From Muscardinus avellanarius (lineage: Eukaryota; Chordata; Mammalia; Rodentia; Gliridae), in assembly GCA_963383645.1 (NCBI GenBank), contig OY726559.1, positions 119,373,405 through 119,437,404 of the forward strand: 64,000 nucleotides of DNA, written 5' to 3'. A program made the position numbers and the translations under genes. The notes beneath the pieces were generated by a model. That model was not told the DNA's origin. It searched no databases and saw nothing but the letters and a program-made list of their open reading frames with translations. This document shows, one piece after another, positions 21,102 through 32,420 of this stretch. Positions within the stretch are counted from its first letter, which is position 1, and each line of letters opens with the position of its first letter.

Positions 21102-23864
21102 ACAATTCAAAGAATCAATAAAACAAAAAGTTGGTTCTTTGAAAAGATTAATAGAATTGATAAACCCCTGGCCAACCTAACCAAAAGAAAAAGAGAATCA
21201 ACTCAAATTACCAAAATTAGAAATGAAAAAGGAGATATCACCACTGATAGTGAAGAAATTCAAAATATTATCAGAAACTACTTTAAAAATTTATACTCCA
21301 ATAGATATGAAAACCTGGATGAAATTGACAGATTTCTAAACACAGTTAACCTTCCTACACTCAACCAAGAGGACATAGCAAGCCTAAACCAACCAATAAC
21401 AACCAAAGAAATAGAAACGGCAATAAAAATTCTTCCACCAAAGAAAAGCCCAGGCCCAGATGGGTTCCCAGCTGAATTCTACAAAACCTTCAGTGAACAA
21501 CTAATACCAATACTTCATAACACGTTCCGGGAAATTGAAAGAGATGGAACTCTTCCAAATTCCTTCTATGAGGCCAGTATCACATTAATCCCCAAACCAA
21601 ATAAAGATACCTCAAGAAAGGAAAACTACAGACCAATATCCTTAATGAACATAGATGCAAAAATTCTAAACAAAATACTAGCTATACGCATTCAAAACTA
21701 TATCAAGAGAATAATTCATCACGACCAAGTTGGTTTCATCCCAGAAAAACAAGGCTGGTTCAACATACGCAAATCAATACATGTTATTCACCACATAAAT
21801 AGAACCAAGAACAAAAACCACATCATCATAGCAATAGATGCTGAAAAAGCATTCGACAAAATCCAACACCCATTTATGTTAAAAACACTGCAAAAAATTG
21901 GGATAGAAGGAAAGTACTTCAACATCATCAAGGCAATATACTGCAAACCCAAAGCCAACATTATATTGAATGGGGAAAAACTGCAAGAATTTCCGCTACA
22001 GTCAGGAACAAGACAAGGATGCCCACTTTCACCTCTCCTTTTCAATATAGTCCTTGAGACTCTTGCTGCAGCAATCAGACAAGAGAAGGAAATCAAAGGA
22101 ATCCTCATAGGAAGAGAGGAAGTGAAATTATCCTTATTCGCAGATGACATGATCCTTTATCTGGAAGACCCAAAGAACTCAACCAAAAGACTTCTGGAGC
22201 TGATCGACAAATTCGGCAAAGTCGCAGGTTACAAAATCAACCTAAAGAAATCAGTGGCCTTTCTTTATGCCAACAACGAATCCACAATGAAGGAAACAAA
22301 AACAACAATTCCATTCACTATAACCTCAAAACCAATAAAATACCTAGGAATAAACCTAACCCAAGATGTAAAAGACCTCTACAACAAAAACTATAAAACA
22401 TTAAAGAAAGAAATAGAAGAAGACCTTGGAAGATGGAAAGATCTCCCGTGCTCATGGATAGGCAGAATAAATATCATCAAAATGGCCATTCTGCCAAAAC
22501 TGATCTATAGTTTCAATGCAATTCCCATTAAAATACCAGTGACATTCTTCAGAGACCTAGAAAAATCAATCATGAACTTCATATGGAGAAAGAAAAGACC
22601 TAGAATAGCCAAAGCAATTCTCAATAACAAGAAACACGCAGGAGGCATAACAATCCCAGACTTCAAACTATACTATAGAGCAATAGTAGTAAAAACAGCA
22701 TGGTACTGGCACAAAAACAGATATACTGACCAGTGTATTAGAATAGAAGATACAGAAACAAACCCACACATCTTTAGTCAATTAATCTTTGACAAAGGGG
22801 CCAAACACATACGCTGGAGAAAAGACAGCCTTTTCAACAAGTGGTGCTGGGAGAACTGGCTAACCATTTGTAAAAAGATGAATCTAAACCCCTATATCTC
22901 ACCTAACACAGGAATCAACTCAAGATGGATCAAAGACTTAGAAATTAGACCTGAGACGGTGAAGTTAGTAGAGGAGAACATAGGTTCAACACTACAACAT
23001 ATTGGCACAGGCAGTAACTTTCTCAACAAAACCTCCAAAGCTCAGGAAATTAAAGCAAGAATAAACAAGTGGGATAACATTAAACTAAAAAGTTTCTTCT
23101 CATCAAAGGAAACTATCAATAACCTTAAGAGGAAGCCTACAGAATGGGAAAAGATCTTTACCAGCCACCATTCTGATAGGGGGCTAATATCCAGAGTATA
23201 CAAAGAGCTCAAAAGGCTCTACACCAACAAAACAAACAACCCAATCAAGAAATGGGCAAATGAACTAAATAGAAACTTCACAAAAGAAGAGATACAAAGG
23301 GCTAATAGATACATGAAAAGATGTTCTTCATCACTGGCCATCAGGGAGATGCAAATCAAAACTACACTGAGATTCCATCTAACCCCAGTTAGAGTAGCAA
23401 GCATAAAGAAATCAAACAACAATAAATGCTGGCGAGGATGTGGGGAAAACGGAACTCTTTTACACTGTTGGTGGGAGTGCAAACTAGTTCAGCCACTATG
23501 GAGATCTGTGTGGAGATTCCTAAGAAAGGTGGGAATAGATCCACCTTATGATCCAGCTATACCACTCCTGGGTATCTTTCCAAAAGGGTTGAATTCAGAG
23601 AAAGACAGCAACATATGCATACCTATGTTCATAGCAGCACAATTTGTAATAGCCAAAATATGGATCCAACCCAAATCACCATCAACAGATGAATGGATAG
23701 CAAAACTGTGGGAAATACACACAATGGAATTCTATTCAGCCATAAAGAAGAACAAAATTATATCATTTGCAAGAAGATGGAAAGCCCTGGAAAGCATCAT
23801 GTTAAGTGAGATCAGCCAAGCACAGGAGAAGATACACATGTTTCCTCTAATATGCCCAAACTAG
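21102..23864 (+). pseudogene. L1-2 ORF2, reverse-transcriptase and C-terminal part
   Basis: After the stop, the A-run near 21,095-21,103 has two more A than L1-A (nine against seven), shifting the frame. From there the frame is open to 23,864. It includes [30 protein letters not shown], the catalytic [13 protein letters not shown] near 22,130, and a C-terminal cysteine-containing region ([19 protein letters not shown]). Only two lesions separate this copy from an intact ORF2. Confidence 0.92.
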
Positions 23865-24122
23865 AAAACACAAAGGATACCAGTAGGACCCCAGATATTA
23901 GAGGGGAAATACTAGCTAAGTTTTAATGGAAAGATAGGAGAGTAGAAAGGCCGATCTTGATTAAGGAGCATCTTCACCTGAACATGTGTAAAATTATGAA
24001 TAAGACATGGTTAACCTGGCCAACCATTGGTGGGGGGGGAGAGAAAACGGGGGCGGGGGGGAGAGGGCACCAAATATAGTGTAAATGTATACTATTTATG
24101 TTCAATAAAAAAAATTGTTAAA

Positions 24123-24137
24123 AAAAGAATTACTTTA
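24123..24137 (+). repeat. right target-site duplication of L1-2
   Basis: AAAAGAATTACTTTA, identical to 16,835-16,849, directly after the A-rich tail. Confidence 0.92.
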
Positions 24138-25199
24138 AAATCATTTGGATTAAAATGTATAATTAAAACCTTATAAATAAGCATTATAACTAAAGCAGAT
24201 GGGCAGCGGCTTGTGAGAGACTGAGTCATCAAGGATCTTTTTTCTCAAGGACATAGTCTGGGCCAACATAAAAGATTAAGTTCAAGCTGACCTTATGATA
24301 TGAGGCAAAACATACTTTCTGTGATTTATTACATGTTTGGCACCCTTCCCTAAAGGTTGTTAAAGATTTTTTCTGTCCTTGAAGTTTTCTGCTTACATGA
24401 CTGATATCCTGCCACCCCCCCACAAAAAAACCCCATAAAAACTGTAGAAAGTCCTGAATAAAGTTAGAGAACCTTGCATCTGATCTCGTGTGTCAGGGTC
24501 TTCTCTTGCGACCACGACTCTTCTCTCACCAACCACACAAACCACGACTCCTGCTAGGGCTGGACCCCAGCAATCATCAACATGCTGAGGTTCAGCTGTT
24601 TGGGGAGTGGCTCAAAAAAATTGGTGGATACTCACCCAGGTTCAGCAAGGTGTCCCTCAGATGGGTTTGGCCGACAGCCTCTGGGTCTGGTATACAAGGA
24701 AAATTGGATCAGTGATATTTTGTGCATCAGTGGAAAGGTAAGTGAACACACTGTAGCTCCCTGCAGGGCCTGTTTCTCAGCTCCTCAAAGTTGGTGTCTT
24801 GAGGAGAGGGAGGTTTTGATCAAAGAGTAGGGGAAGACTCCCAGGCACCAGCATTATGGTTGGTCCTGATGGAACAAAGGGAGCAGAGTGAAGAGCACCA
24901 CAGGAGGATGGCAGCTGCTGCCCAGTGGTGATCTTGTGGCTCAGCCAATTCATGCGTTGGATCATCTCACTCTAGCAGCTGTCTGTCAGAGTCCACGGTG
25001 GTCAAAGTCAGGACCCAGGGAGCTGAGAGGTATAATTAGGAAAAGTGAGTCACCCCACAGTGTACAGCATTATCTAACTATCACACTACAACCCACAGGT
25101 GCATCCAATAGTGGTTTATCAATTGAGAATGACATAACAAAAGCATTTATAAAAGACAACTCTGGAGTACATTACCTGTTGGTGTCCATGTCAGCAGCC

Positions 25200-26430
25200 T
25201 GCTTTCACTGGAAACACCTTGTAAGTTTATAAAAAAAAGACTTCTGTTCCTTTTGCTGGATCTACTTGGATGGATCCAGGTTGAATCTTTGGGGCCTGCA
25301 GGCAACAGCAACAGGTGCTTATGACCTAGGTCACAGTTCTCTGTGTTACCTGCTTCCAGCTCTGATTGTTGTCCATGGTGGTGACCAACAGGGTTGCCTG
25401 GTAGAGGGTGAGTCTTTTTCTGCCAATTTCTCCTTGCAGGAAAAGCTGGCCTGGAAGCCTCAAGGCCAGGTTGAGAGTGGTGGTTTTCTCACTGGGGCCT
25501 TACAAAGGAAAAGCAAGCAGGCTCTGTCCACTCAGGAGAATGACAGGGAGGCTCTCTGCAGTCTCCTCTGCATGGGGCTGGGGAAACCAGTGGACGTGGC
25601 TGTGGCTTTGCTCCCAAAGTCTCCTCTGGGGAACAGCAGGTGGGTTCTCTCTACTCTCCTCCAGGCTGGGCTGGGGGGATGCAGGCAGGCTGTCTCTACC
25701 CTCCTACAGACTGCATAGGGGAATGACAGGAAGGCTGTGCCTTCTGCCCCTTTCATAGAGCAAGACAAGGAGGTGAAAAGAGAACCTTTCGATGTTCTCC
25801 ACATAGGGGAAGAGTGAATGCAGAAGGATCTGCTGGGGATGGAGCTGGACTAATGTTTTCCCCTAAACTGGAGTACACCTAAGCTTATCATGTTTGCACT
25901 ATTTGGCAGGTGGCCACAATGTAGTCTAATATTCTGGTGGACACAGACAGCCATGTCCAGTGTACAACACAAACCCAAGCAATGTACGACTCTCACCATG
26001 AAGATAGTAATTGGGGAGCAGTTCCTAAGGAATTTGTGAATACTCACCTTGGCTCAGCCTTGGGTACCTCAGGATTGGTTTGGTCGATGACCTATGGTTG
26101 TGCCTATAGTCACCATGTGATAGATGATTGTTCACACATTTGTGGAAAGATTAGCTGCCACCTACCTTGTAGCTCCCTGTAGGGCCTGCTACTTCAAACG
26201 TTTGTGAGCAAATAGTGGGGGAGGAAGCCCAGACCCTAGATTTCCATCTTGGACTCTTATGCTTGGTCCTAGTAGAAATCAAGGTGCAGAGTGAAGAACG
26301 CCACAGGAGGACTGAAGCTGCTGCCTAGCAATGATCTTGTAGCTCAGTCCAAAGTCATGAGTTGAAGCATCTCACTCTAGCTGCTATCTGTCAGAGTCCA
26401 CTGTAGTCAAAGTCAGGGCCCAGGGAGCTG
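25200..26430 (-). pseudogene. kinase pseudogene 2
   Basis: Left to right: the C-terminal tail (from about 25,200, with the CAGGCAACAGCAACAGG segment opposite 30,465), the Ser/Leu-rich middle (25,600-25,760), the UBA-like part (25,860-25,990) and the kinase C-lobe up to the activation region (26,040-26,430). It starts at the same truncated kinase point as copies 1 and 4 and is followed by the same AT-rich spacer. Stops and shifts are numerous. Confidence 0.72.
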
Positions 26431-26635
26431 AGAGATACATTAATTAGAAGTTAGTTATCCCAGAGTGTACACATTTATCTAACCATCTCACTAAAACCCA
26501 CCAATGCATCCAACTGTGATTTATCAATTGAAAATGACATAACACAAGCATTTATAAAAACAACAACAACAACAACAAAAACTTCTGGAGTGCATTACTT
26601 GTTGGTGTCCATCTCAGCAGCCTACTTTTGTTGGA
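26431..26635. repeat. AT-rich spacer repeated between kinase pseudogenes
   Basis: The stretch with CATCCAACTGTGATTTATCAATTGAAAATGACATAACA and GTTGGTGTCCATC recurs at 25,030-25,210 and, more diverged, at 28,800-28,960. The duplicated unit therefore included flanking non-coding DNA. Confidence 0.75.
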
Positions 26636-27420
26636 GTCACCTATATATAAGTATATAACATTTCATTTCCTTTTTCATTTCTTTTTTACTGGATGTTCTT
26701 GGGTGGATGCAGGGCAAATTTCTGGGGCCTGCAGGCAACTGCGACAGGTCCTTATGATCTGAGTAACAATTCTCCGGGTTACCTGCTTCTGCCACCATTA
26801 TTTTTTGTGGTAGTGGAAACAGTTTTACCTCAAGTTTGCATGGTGGAGGGAGAGTCTTTTTGTGGCAATCACTCTTAGGAAGACAAGCTGGCTTTTGGGC
26901 CTCAAAGTCATGCTGTAGGGCCATGCTGATAGTGAGGGTGATCTCATTGGAGCCTCACAGAGGAACAGTTGGCAGTCTCTGTCTACTCTCTCCCAAGGTG
27001 TACAGGAGAATGACAGGCAGCCTCTCAGAAGTCTCCTCTAGGTGAGGCTAGAGAAAGAAGGGGCTTGGCTGTGTCACTGGGGAACAGCACATGGGTTCTC
27101 TCTACTCTGCCCAGGAGAATTGTAGGCAGGCTGTCTCTACTTTCCTGCAGACTGCCCAAAGGAATGGCAGGCAGGCTGTGGCTTCTGTCCCCCCTCTGTC
27201 CTGATTCTGTGTCCTCCATGGCCACGAAATGCTCAGAGAGAAAGAAGGGGGAGGCCAGAAGGGAACCCTTAGTTGCTCTCCAATTTGCAGAAAGAGAGAA
27301 TGCAGGAGGATCTGCTGGGGATAGAGCTGGCCTAATGTTTCCCCTAAACTTGAGTGCACCCGGGCTCACCAAGATTGCACTATCTGGCAGGTGTGGCCTA
27401 ATATTCTGAGTGTTCTAATA
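26636..27420 (-). pseudogene. kinase pseudogene 3, tail and UBA-like part only
   Basis: Matches the kinase gene from its C terminus through the Ser/Leu-rich middle to the UBA-like segment (27,330-27,400). It then runs directly into the C-terminal part of pseudogene 4 without any kinase domain, so the unit is shortened. Confidence 0.7.
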
Positions 27421-27439
27421 TTCCAGTGGACACAGACAA

Positions 27440-28790
27440 TGAGGTGCATTACCTTTTGGTGTCTATTCAGCAGCCTGATTTTGCTGAAGACACCTGGTAA
27501 ATATTGAAAACACAGCATTTCTGTTCCCTTTTTTACTGTATCTACTTGGGGGGATCCAGGTCAAATTTTTGGGGCCAGCAGGCAACAGCAACAGGTCCTT
27601 ATCATGTATGTCACAATTCTCAGGGTTACCTTCTTCCAGCCATGATTGTTGTCCTTGGTGGTGGCTACAGGTGCACAACAGGGTTGCCTGGTGGAGGGTG
27701 AGTCTTTTCCTGTCATTTTCTCTCACAGGACGAGCTGGTATGGGAGGCCTCAAGGTCATGCATGAGGACCATGGGAGGAGTGGGGGTGCTCTCACTGGGG
27801 CCTCACAGAGGAACAGCAGGTAGGCTCTGTCTACTCTCCTAGATGCCTCAGAGCTTGTGCAGGAGAATGAAAGGCAGGCTCTCTGCAGTCTCCTCTGGGT
27901 TAGGCTGGAAGAAATAGGGGGCCTGGCTGTGTCTTTGTTCCTGAGTTCTCCACTGGAGTACAGTAAGTAGGCTCTCTCTACTTTCCTCTAGGCTGGGCAG
28001 GGGAGTGGCAGATGGGCTCTGTCTCTTGCCCCCTCAGCCCTGATTCTGTGTCCTCCCTGACCAGAAAATGCTCAGAGAGCAAGAACGGGGAGTCGGGTCA
28101 TGCTGGAGGGAAGTGAATACTCACTGGCTTTCCACTTTGGGGGAGAGAGAAGGCAGAAGTGTCTATGGGGATGGAGGTTGCTTGCTGCCTTGATACTCCT
28201 GCCAAACCTGGACTGCACCCTGGCTCACCCTGTTGTACTCTCTGGAAGGTGGACATTGTGAGGTCAAATATTCTGGTGGACACAGCTCGGTCTGGTTTGG
28301 GTAAACACATGACTCTTATGATCAAGGGGTTTGGTTTTTTGGGAGTAAAATGTGAGAAATAGGTGAATATTCCCCCTGGATCAACCATGGGTGATTCAGT
28401 ATTGGTTGGGCTGACAGCCTCTGGTTTGCATCTACAGTGAACATGTGATGGATGATGTTTTGTACATTTGGAAAAGTGAGGGAAAATCTCAGCTTCCTAC
28501 AGGGCCTGTTCCTTCAGCTCCTCAAAGGTGGTGTCTTGAGGAGAGGATGTTCATGAGCAAATAGTGGAAGATGATGCCTTGGTCCCAGATATCTGTCTCA
28601 GAGCCATATCATGGTCCTGGAAGAAGTCAGGGTGCAGAGATGGAGAATGTCACAGGAGGACTGCAGCTGATGCCTGGTAGAGATCTTGCTGCTCAGCCCA
28701 AAGTCAATGAGTTGGAGCATCTCACTGCAGCTGCTGTCTGTCGGGGTCCACTGTGGCCAAAATCAGGGTCCAGGGAGCTGAGAGATAGGT
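27440..28790 (-). pseudogene. kinase pseudogene 4
   Basis: Contains tail (27,550-27,700), middle (27,880-28,090), UBA-like part (28,210-28,340) and kinase C-lobe (28,380-28,780). The segment opposite the DFG region lies near 28,690-28,720 (CAGCCCAAAGTCAATGAG against CAGCCCAAAATCAATGAG in the gene). Frames are broken. Confidence 0.73.
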
Positions 28791-28929
28791 GAATTATGAA
28801 GAGTCAGTCATCCTAGAGTGTAAATAGTTGTCTAACAATCACACTAAAACCCACAAGTTCATATAATTATGATTTATCTATTGAAAACAATAAAATACAA
28901 ACATGAACAAAAGAAAACACTATAGTGTC

Positions 28930-29540
28930 CACCTATTTGTTGGGGTCCATCACAGCAGCCTGCTTTCACTGGATACACCTTGAAGTCTAGACTACAGGAC
29001 ACTTCTGCTCCCCTTTCACTAGACCTACTTGGATGGCCCCTTGGCAAAACATCGGGGCCCATAGGAAATAGCAACGGTCTTTGCGATCTGAGTCACGATT
29101 CTCTGCATTACCTGCTTCCAGCTGTGACTGTTGTCCATGGTGGTGGCCACGGGACCCAACAGGGTTGCTGCATGGCATAGGGGTCTTGTTCTGTGAGTTG
29201 TTCCTGAGAGGACAAGCTGGCTTGGTGGACCTCAAGGCCATGGTGCTGGAAGTGGGGTGCTCTCACTGGGGCTTCACAGAGGAAGAACAAGCAGATTTCT
29301 GTCTCCTCTCTTCTGAGTAATGAGGAAAAATGGCAGACCTGCTCTTTGCATCTCCTCTGGGTCGAGTTGGAAACAGGAGGGGCCATGCTGTGTCTTTGCT
29401 CCCAGAGTTCTTCCCTCCTCCAAGCTGGGCAGGGGAGGGGTAGGCGGGATGTCACTATTGCCCCTCACACTGCCCAGGGGAATGCCAAGCAGCCTGTGCC
29501 CCCTGCCCCCTCCTGCCCTGGCTCCATGTCCTACCTGTTT
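28930..29540 (-). pseudogene. kinase pseudogene 5, tail only
   Basis: Corresponds to the tail and Ser/Leu-rich middle of the kinase gene and then meets the next unit near 29,530. No kinase or UBA-like part is seen. Confidence 0.65.
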
Positions 29541-30360
29541 GGTGGTGTCCACCTGCTTTGACTGGAGACACCTTATTACCAAGTAGTTCAGGGCACTTCT
29601 GCTTGCCTTTCTCTTCAGCCCCTTGGGTGGATCCAGGGTGGACCTTTGGGCCATCAGGCAACTACAGAGGGTCTCAAGATCCTGGTCCCAATTCTGCAGC
29701 TCACTCACCACATGTGTGGTCAAGGGCAGTGGCTGCAGACTCACAACGGGGTTGCCAGGTGGAGGCTGAGTCTGCCTCTGCCAATAGTTTCTGGGAGCAC
29801 AAGCTGGGCTGGGGTGCCTCAGTCTGTGCTAGGTGCCATGATGGGAGTGGGCGTCCTATCACTAGATCTGCACAGACAAACAACAGCTGGGCTCTGTCCA
29901 CTCTGGTGCAGGGGGCTTAGATAAATCACTGCACAGAGGAACAGCAGCCAGGCACTGCCCACTCTGCTGCAGGGGCCTCAGTTAAGTCACCACATAGATG
30001 AACAGCAGCCAAGCCCTGTCTACTCTGCTGTGGGTGTGCAGGTAAATCACCGCACAGACGAACAGCAGCTGGGCTCTGTCCACTCTGCTGTGAGGTGCGC
30101 AGGTAAAACACCAGCAGGTTCTTCACTCTCTCATCTGCAATGGTCAGCAGAAGGGGGGCTGGGCTGTGTCTTTGCTTCCTATGGCAAGGTTTTGCTGGGC
30201 AGGCTCTTGCTGGGCAGGCTCTCACTGGGCAGGCTCTCGCTGGGCTGGTGTTGCTGCTGGGCAGGCTGTTGGGACTCTCCTCCATGGTGGGCAGAGGAGA
30301 ATCAGGTGGGCTGTTACTGCTCAGGGTAAGGGCTGGCTGGCTGTGTCTTCTGTGCCCCTT
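29541..30360 (-). pseudogene. kinase pseudogene 6, tail only, just downstream of the gene
   Basis: Near 29,640-29,660 it encodes a match to the gene's C terminus (CSCLMAQRS against CSCLMAKKT). Near 30,330-30,372 it has GHRRHSQPALTL, like [13 protein letters not shown] in the gene. It abuts the gene's stop codon directly, so the tail region has been duplicated in tandem. CTGGGCAGGCTCT repeats at 30,190-30,270 mirror those in the gene's tail. Confidence 0.68.
29867..30110. repeat. four tandem copies of a ~61-bp unit
   Basis: CACAGACAAACAACAGCTGGG-like starts occur near 29,870, 29,931, 29,993 and 30,053, with CTCTGTCCACTCTGCTG-like middles. This is an expansion within the tail of pseudogene 6. 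Confidence 0.8.
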
Positions 30361-30368
30361 GATGTTGC

Positions 30369-32180
30369 TCACTGGCCTGTTTTTGATGGAGACACCTTAG
30401 CTCTGAATGTTTTAGGGCACCTCTTTGCTTCTTGGCTGGTTCTAGGGCGAGTCTTTTTGGCCATCAGGCAGCTGCAGCAGGCTCTCATGATGCTGCCCAG
30501 AATTCTCTTGCCAGCCTGCCTCCAGCCCCAGGTGACGTCAGGGGCTGTGTCCTCAAGATCGTGCAGGGGTGCCATGCTGGGAGCAGGGGACTTCTCACTC
30601 GTGCTTCCCAGGCTCTGTTCACTCTGCTGAGGGGTGCACACCTCAGGCACTGGCACATTCTCCTCTCTCTCTGCGATGGTCGGCAGAGAGGGGGCCCAGC
30701 TGTCATTTTCTTTCTTCTGGTGCCAGCGCTGAATGGTAGAAAGCCTGTGCTTTCTCCCTTTGGGGCTAAGCACGTGAACATTTGGCAGGCACTTTCTGGG
30801 CAGTATCTTGCTGGGCAGGTTTTCCCTGAGCAGGATCTTGCTGGGCAGGCTTTTGTTGGGCAGGCTCTCTCCCCTCCCCTCCGGGCTGAGCTGGCTCCTG
30901 CTGGGCAGTCTCTCCCTGGGCACGCTCTCACTGGGCAAGCTGTTGTCACTCTCCATTGAGCTGGCACTACTCCCTCCCATGCTGCCCAGGGGGATGGCTG
31001 GGAGGCTGTGTCTTCTGTCTCTCTTGTGCCCTAACTGTGTGCCCTCTTGGTCCAGGGAATGCCCAGAGAGCAAGGGATTGGTGGGACGGGCAGGCTCGCT
31101 AGCTCTCCGTACTGGGGGGAGAGCAAAAGTGTCTGCTGGTGTTGGAGGTGGTGCACTGCTCTGATGTTGTTTCTGCCTCACCTGGACTGTACCCTGGCTC
31201 ACCCTCTGCTGTACCATGAGGTAGGTGGCACTCAGATGGTTAAAGAGTCTGTTGGACACAGACATCCAGGTGAGGTGTGGGTCATATCCCAGGCAACGCA
31301 TGACCCTTAAAATCAAGGCATTCGGCTCCTTGGGGAGAGGCTTGGGAGGAGGTGGTACGTCTTCACCCTGAACCAGCCATGGGTGCCCTAGAATATCTTC
31401 AGCTGTTGGCCTCTGGGCTGGGTCTACTGTCAGCAGCTGCCTGATAATGTCCTGAGCCTCGGGGGAAAGGTGAGTGGGCTCCTTGTAGTGTCCCCGCATG
31501 ACCCGCTCTTTCTTCTCCTGAGAGTTGAGACTTTGCAAGAAGGGGAGAGTCTCTGTTAAAATTAAGTGGAGGAGGACCCCCAAACCCCAGATGTCCACCT
31601 TGGGGCCATATGGTTGCTCCTCATAGAGCTCAGGAGCACAGAATGCGAGAGTTCCACAAAAAGATGTCAGCTGCTGCCCAGACTTGATTTTACAGCTCAG
31701 CCCAAAATCAATGAGCTTCACGTTCCCCTCCTGGTCCAGCAGGATGTTTTCCGGCTTCAGGTCTCTGTGGATGATGCCTTCTTGATGGCAATAGTGCACC
31801 GCCCACAGGATCTGCCTGAACAGCCGCCGGGCCTCCTCCTCCCTCAGGCCAACGGGCAGCTCACCCCCGCTCACAAACTCCATGATTATACAAGTTGTGT
31901 TCGGTGTCTCCACAATCTCAAAGAGCTGCACCACGTGTTGATGTTCCACCGTCTTCATTATCTCTACCTCTGGCATGAAGGGGAGCTGATGCCTTGATTT
32001 ATTTATAACTTTTATAGCCACCTCCATCCCAGTGAGGATATGGCAGGCCAGATGGATGCTGCCAAATGCACCCTGGCCAATTTTCCGCATGATGGTATAT
32101 TGACCTTTGAGGGCCTCCTTCCAGGGATTGTCGGTGGAGATGCCTGGACTCACCTCCCTACCTTCTCTCTTCCCAGCCAT
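30369..32180 (-). CDS. sperm-motility-kinase-like Ser/Thr kinase (AMPK-related), single exon
   Basis: 603 residues from the first ATG; an in-frame extension upstream has only a TTG. The kinase domain spans about 28-269: glycine loop GQGAFG (35-40), VAIK Lys57, HRDLKPEN (138-145), DFG (158-160), activation loop [14 protein letters not shown] (171-184) with Ser173 where AMPK-related kinases carry the LKB1-target Thr, and [17 protein letters not shown]. All catalytic residues are present. The helix-D stretch after GGEL is about 9 residues shorter than usual, which is odd. A UBA-like segment follows (about 287-327, [12 protein letters not shown]). The long low-complexity tail has LPSKIL/LPNKSL-type repeats and ends [14 protein letters not shown] plus intronless structure fits the rodent sperm motility kinases (Smok family, testis-expressed) better than MARKs. 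Flanking tandem pseudogenes support a rodent-specific family. Confidence 0.85.
   Translation of the reverse strand: MAGKREGREVSPGISTDNPWKEALKGQYTIMRKIGQGAFGSIHLACHILTGMEVAIKVINKSRHQLPFMPEVEIMKTVEHQHVVQLFEIVETPNTTCIIMEFVSGGELPVGLREEEARRLFRQILWAVHYCHQEGIIHRDLKPENILLDQEGNVKLIDFGLSCKIKSGQQLTSFCGTLAFCAPELYEEQPYGPKVDIWGLGVLLHLILTETLPFLQSLNSQEKKERVMRGHYKEPTHLSPEAQDIIRQLLTVDPAQRPTAEDILGHPWLVQGEDVPPPPKPLPKEPNALILRVMRCLGYDPHLTWMSVSNRLFNHLSATYLMVQQRVSQGTVQVRQKQHQSSAPPPTPADTFALPPVRRASEPARPTNPLLSGHSLDQEGTQLGHKRDRRHSLPAIPLGSMGGSSASSMESDNSLPSESVPRERLPSRSQLSPEGRGESLPNKSLPSKILLRENLPSKILPRKCLPNVHVLSPKGRKHRLSTIQRWHQKKENDSWAPSLPTIAEREENVPVPEVCTPQQSEQSLGSTSEKSPAPSMAPLHDLEDTAPDVTWGWRQAGKRILGSIMRACCSCLMAKKTRPRTSQEAKRCPKTFRAKVSPSKTGQ
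30780..30960 (-). repeat. 15-18 bp repeats coding the kinase tail
   Basis: CTGGGCAGG followed by T/C-rich bases recurs about nine times on the plus strand, coding LP(S/N)K-type repeats on the minus strand. Units differ in length by multiples of three, so the frame is kept. Confidence 0.8.
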
Positions 32181-32204
32181 TGAGTCGAAGCCCGAAATCC
32201 AAAG

Positions 32205-32330
32205 TCCTGAGCCAAAAATCAAAGCCAAAGTACAAAATCCAAGGGTCCACGATCCAAAGTTCCAATGCCAAAATCCAAAATCCTAGGTCCAAAATCAGAA
32301 GTCAAAGCCAAACTGAATCCAAATCCACAC
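32205..32330. repeat. degenerate CCAAAATCC repeats in the kinase leader
   Basis: Ten or more variants of CCAAAATCC/CCAAAGTCC lie between the ATG and the TATA box, in what would be the 5' UTR. They read through as the in-frame extension upstream of the ATG. Confidence 0.75.
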
Positions 32331-32410
32331 AAGCACCAAGACACAGTCCTACAGGTCACCACACGATAGCTTCCTGTACTCAACGGACAAATGACCAGTA
32401 ACAGCCAGGT

Positions 32411-32420
32411 CCTTATATAG
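32411..32420 (-). promoter_or_regulatory. TATA box of the kinase gene
   Basis: CTATATAAGG on the minus strand lies about 230 bp upstream of the ATG and implies a start near 32,385, giving a leader of about 200 bp without introns. None of the six pseudogenes retains it. Confidence 0.6.

Larger units (their letters stand above)
16850..24122 (+). mobile_element. L1-2: full-length L1, recent, ORF2 with two lesions
   Basis: Between exact 15-bp target duplications lie a T run, a complete 5' UTR (16,865-19,014), intact ORF1, ORF2 with one stop and one frameshift, and a 3' UTR with AATAAA near 24,100. The length is about 7.3 kb, the size of an intact L1. Exact duplications and an open ORF1 indicate a fairly recent insertion. 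As sequenced it is not autonomous, because ORF2 is broken. Confidence 0.95.
16740..24572 (+). mobile_element. solo LTR of an endogenous retrovirus, interrupted by an L1
   Basis: Removing the L1 joins 16,740-16,849 to 24,138-24,572, an LTR of about 545 bp from TGCTACAG to CCCCAGCA. The right portion has a TATA-like CATAAAAAC at 24,434, a polyadenylation signal AATAAA at 24,457-24,462 and a U5-like stretch (TCGTGTGTCAGGGTCTTCTC). No gag, pol or env and no second LTR are present, so recombination has left a single LTR. It interrupts kinase pseudogene 1. Confidence 0.72.
16290..25090 (-). pseudogene. kinase pseudogene 1, split by solo LTR plus L1
   Basis: 16,290-16,739 matches the C-terminal tail and UBA-like part of the kinase gene at 30.4-32.2 kb. 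24,573-25,090 continues the match into the kinase C-lobe: the segments opposite 31,376 (ATGGGT..GCCTCTGGG) and the activation-loop region opposite 31,680-31,740. Everything between is inserted LTR and L1. The N-lobe is absent and many stops and shifts exist, so it cannot encode a kinase. Confidence 0.75.

Noticed and set aside
32181..32228. N-terminal extension of the kinase by 16 residues
   Set aside because: It begins at TTG and lies in the CCAAAATCC repeats; the first ATG at 32,180 starts a normal kinase N terminus.
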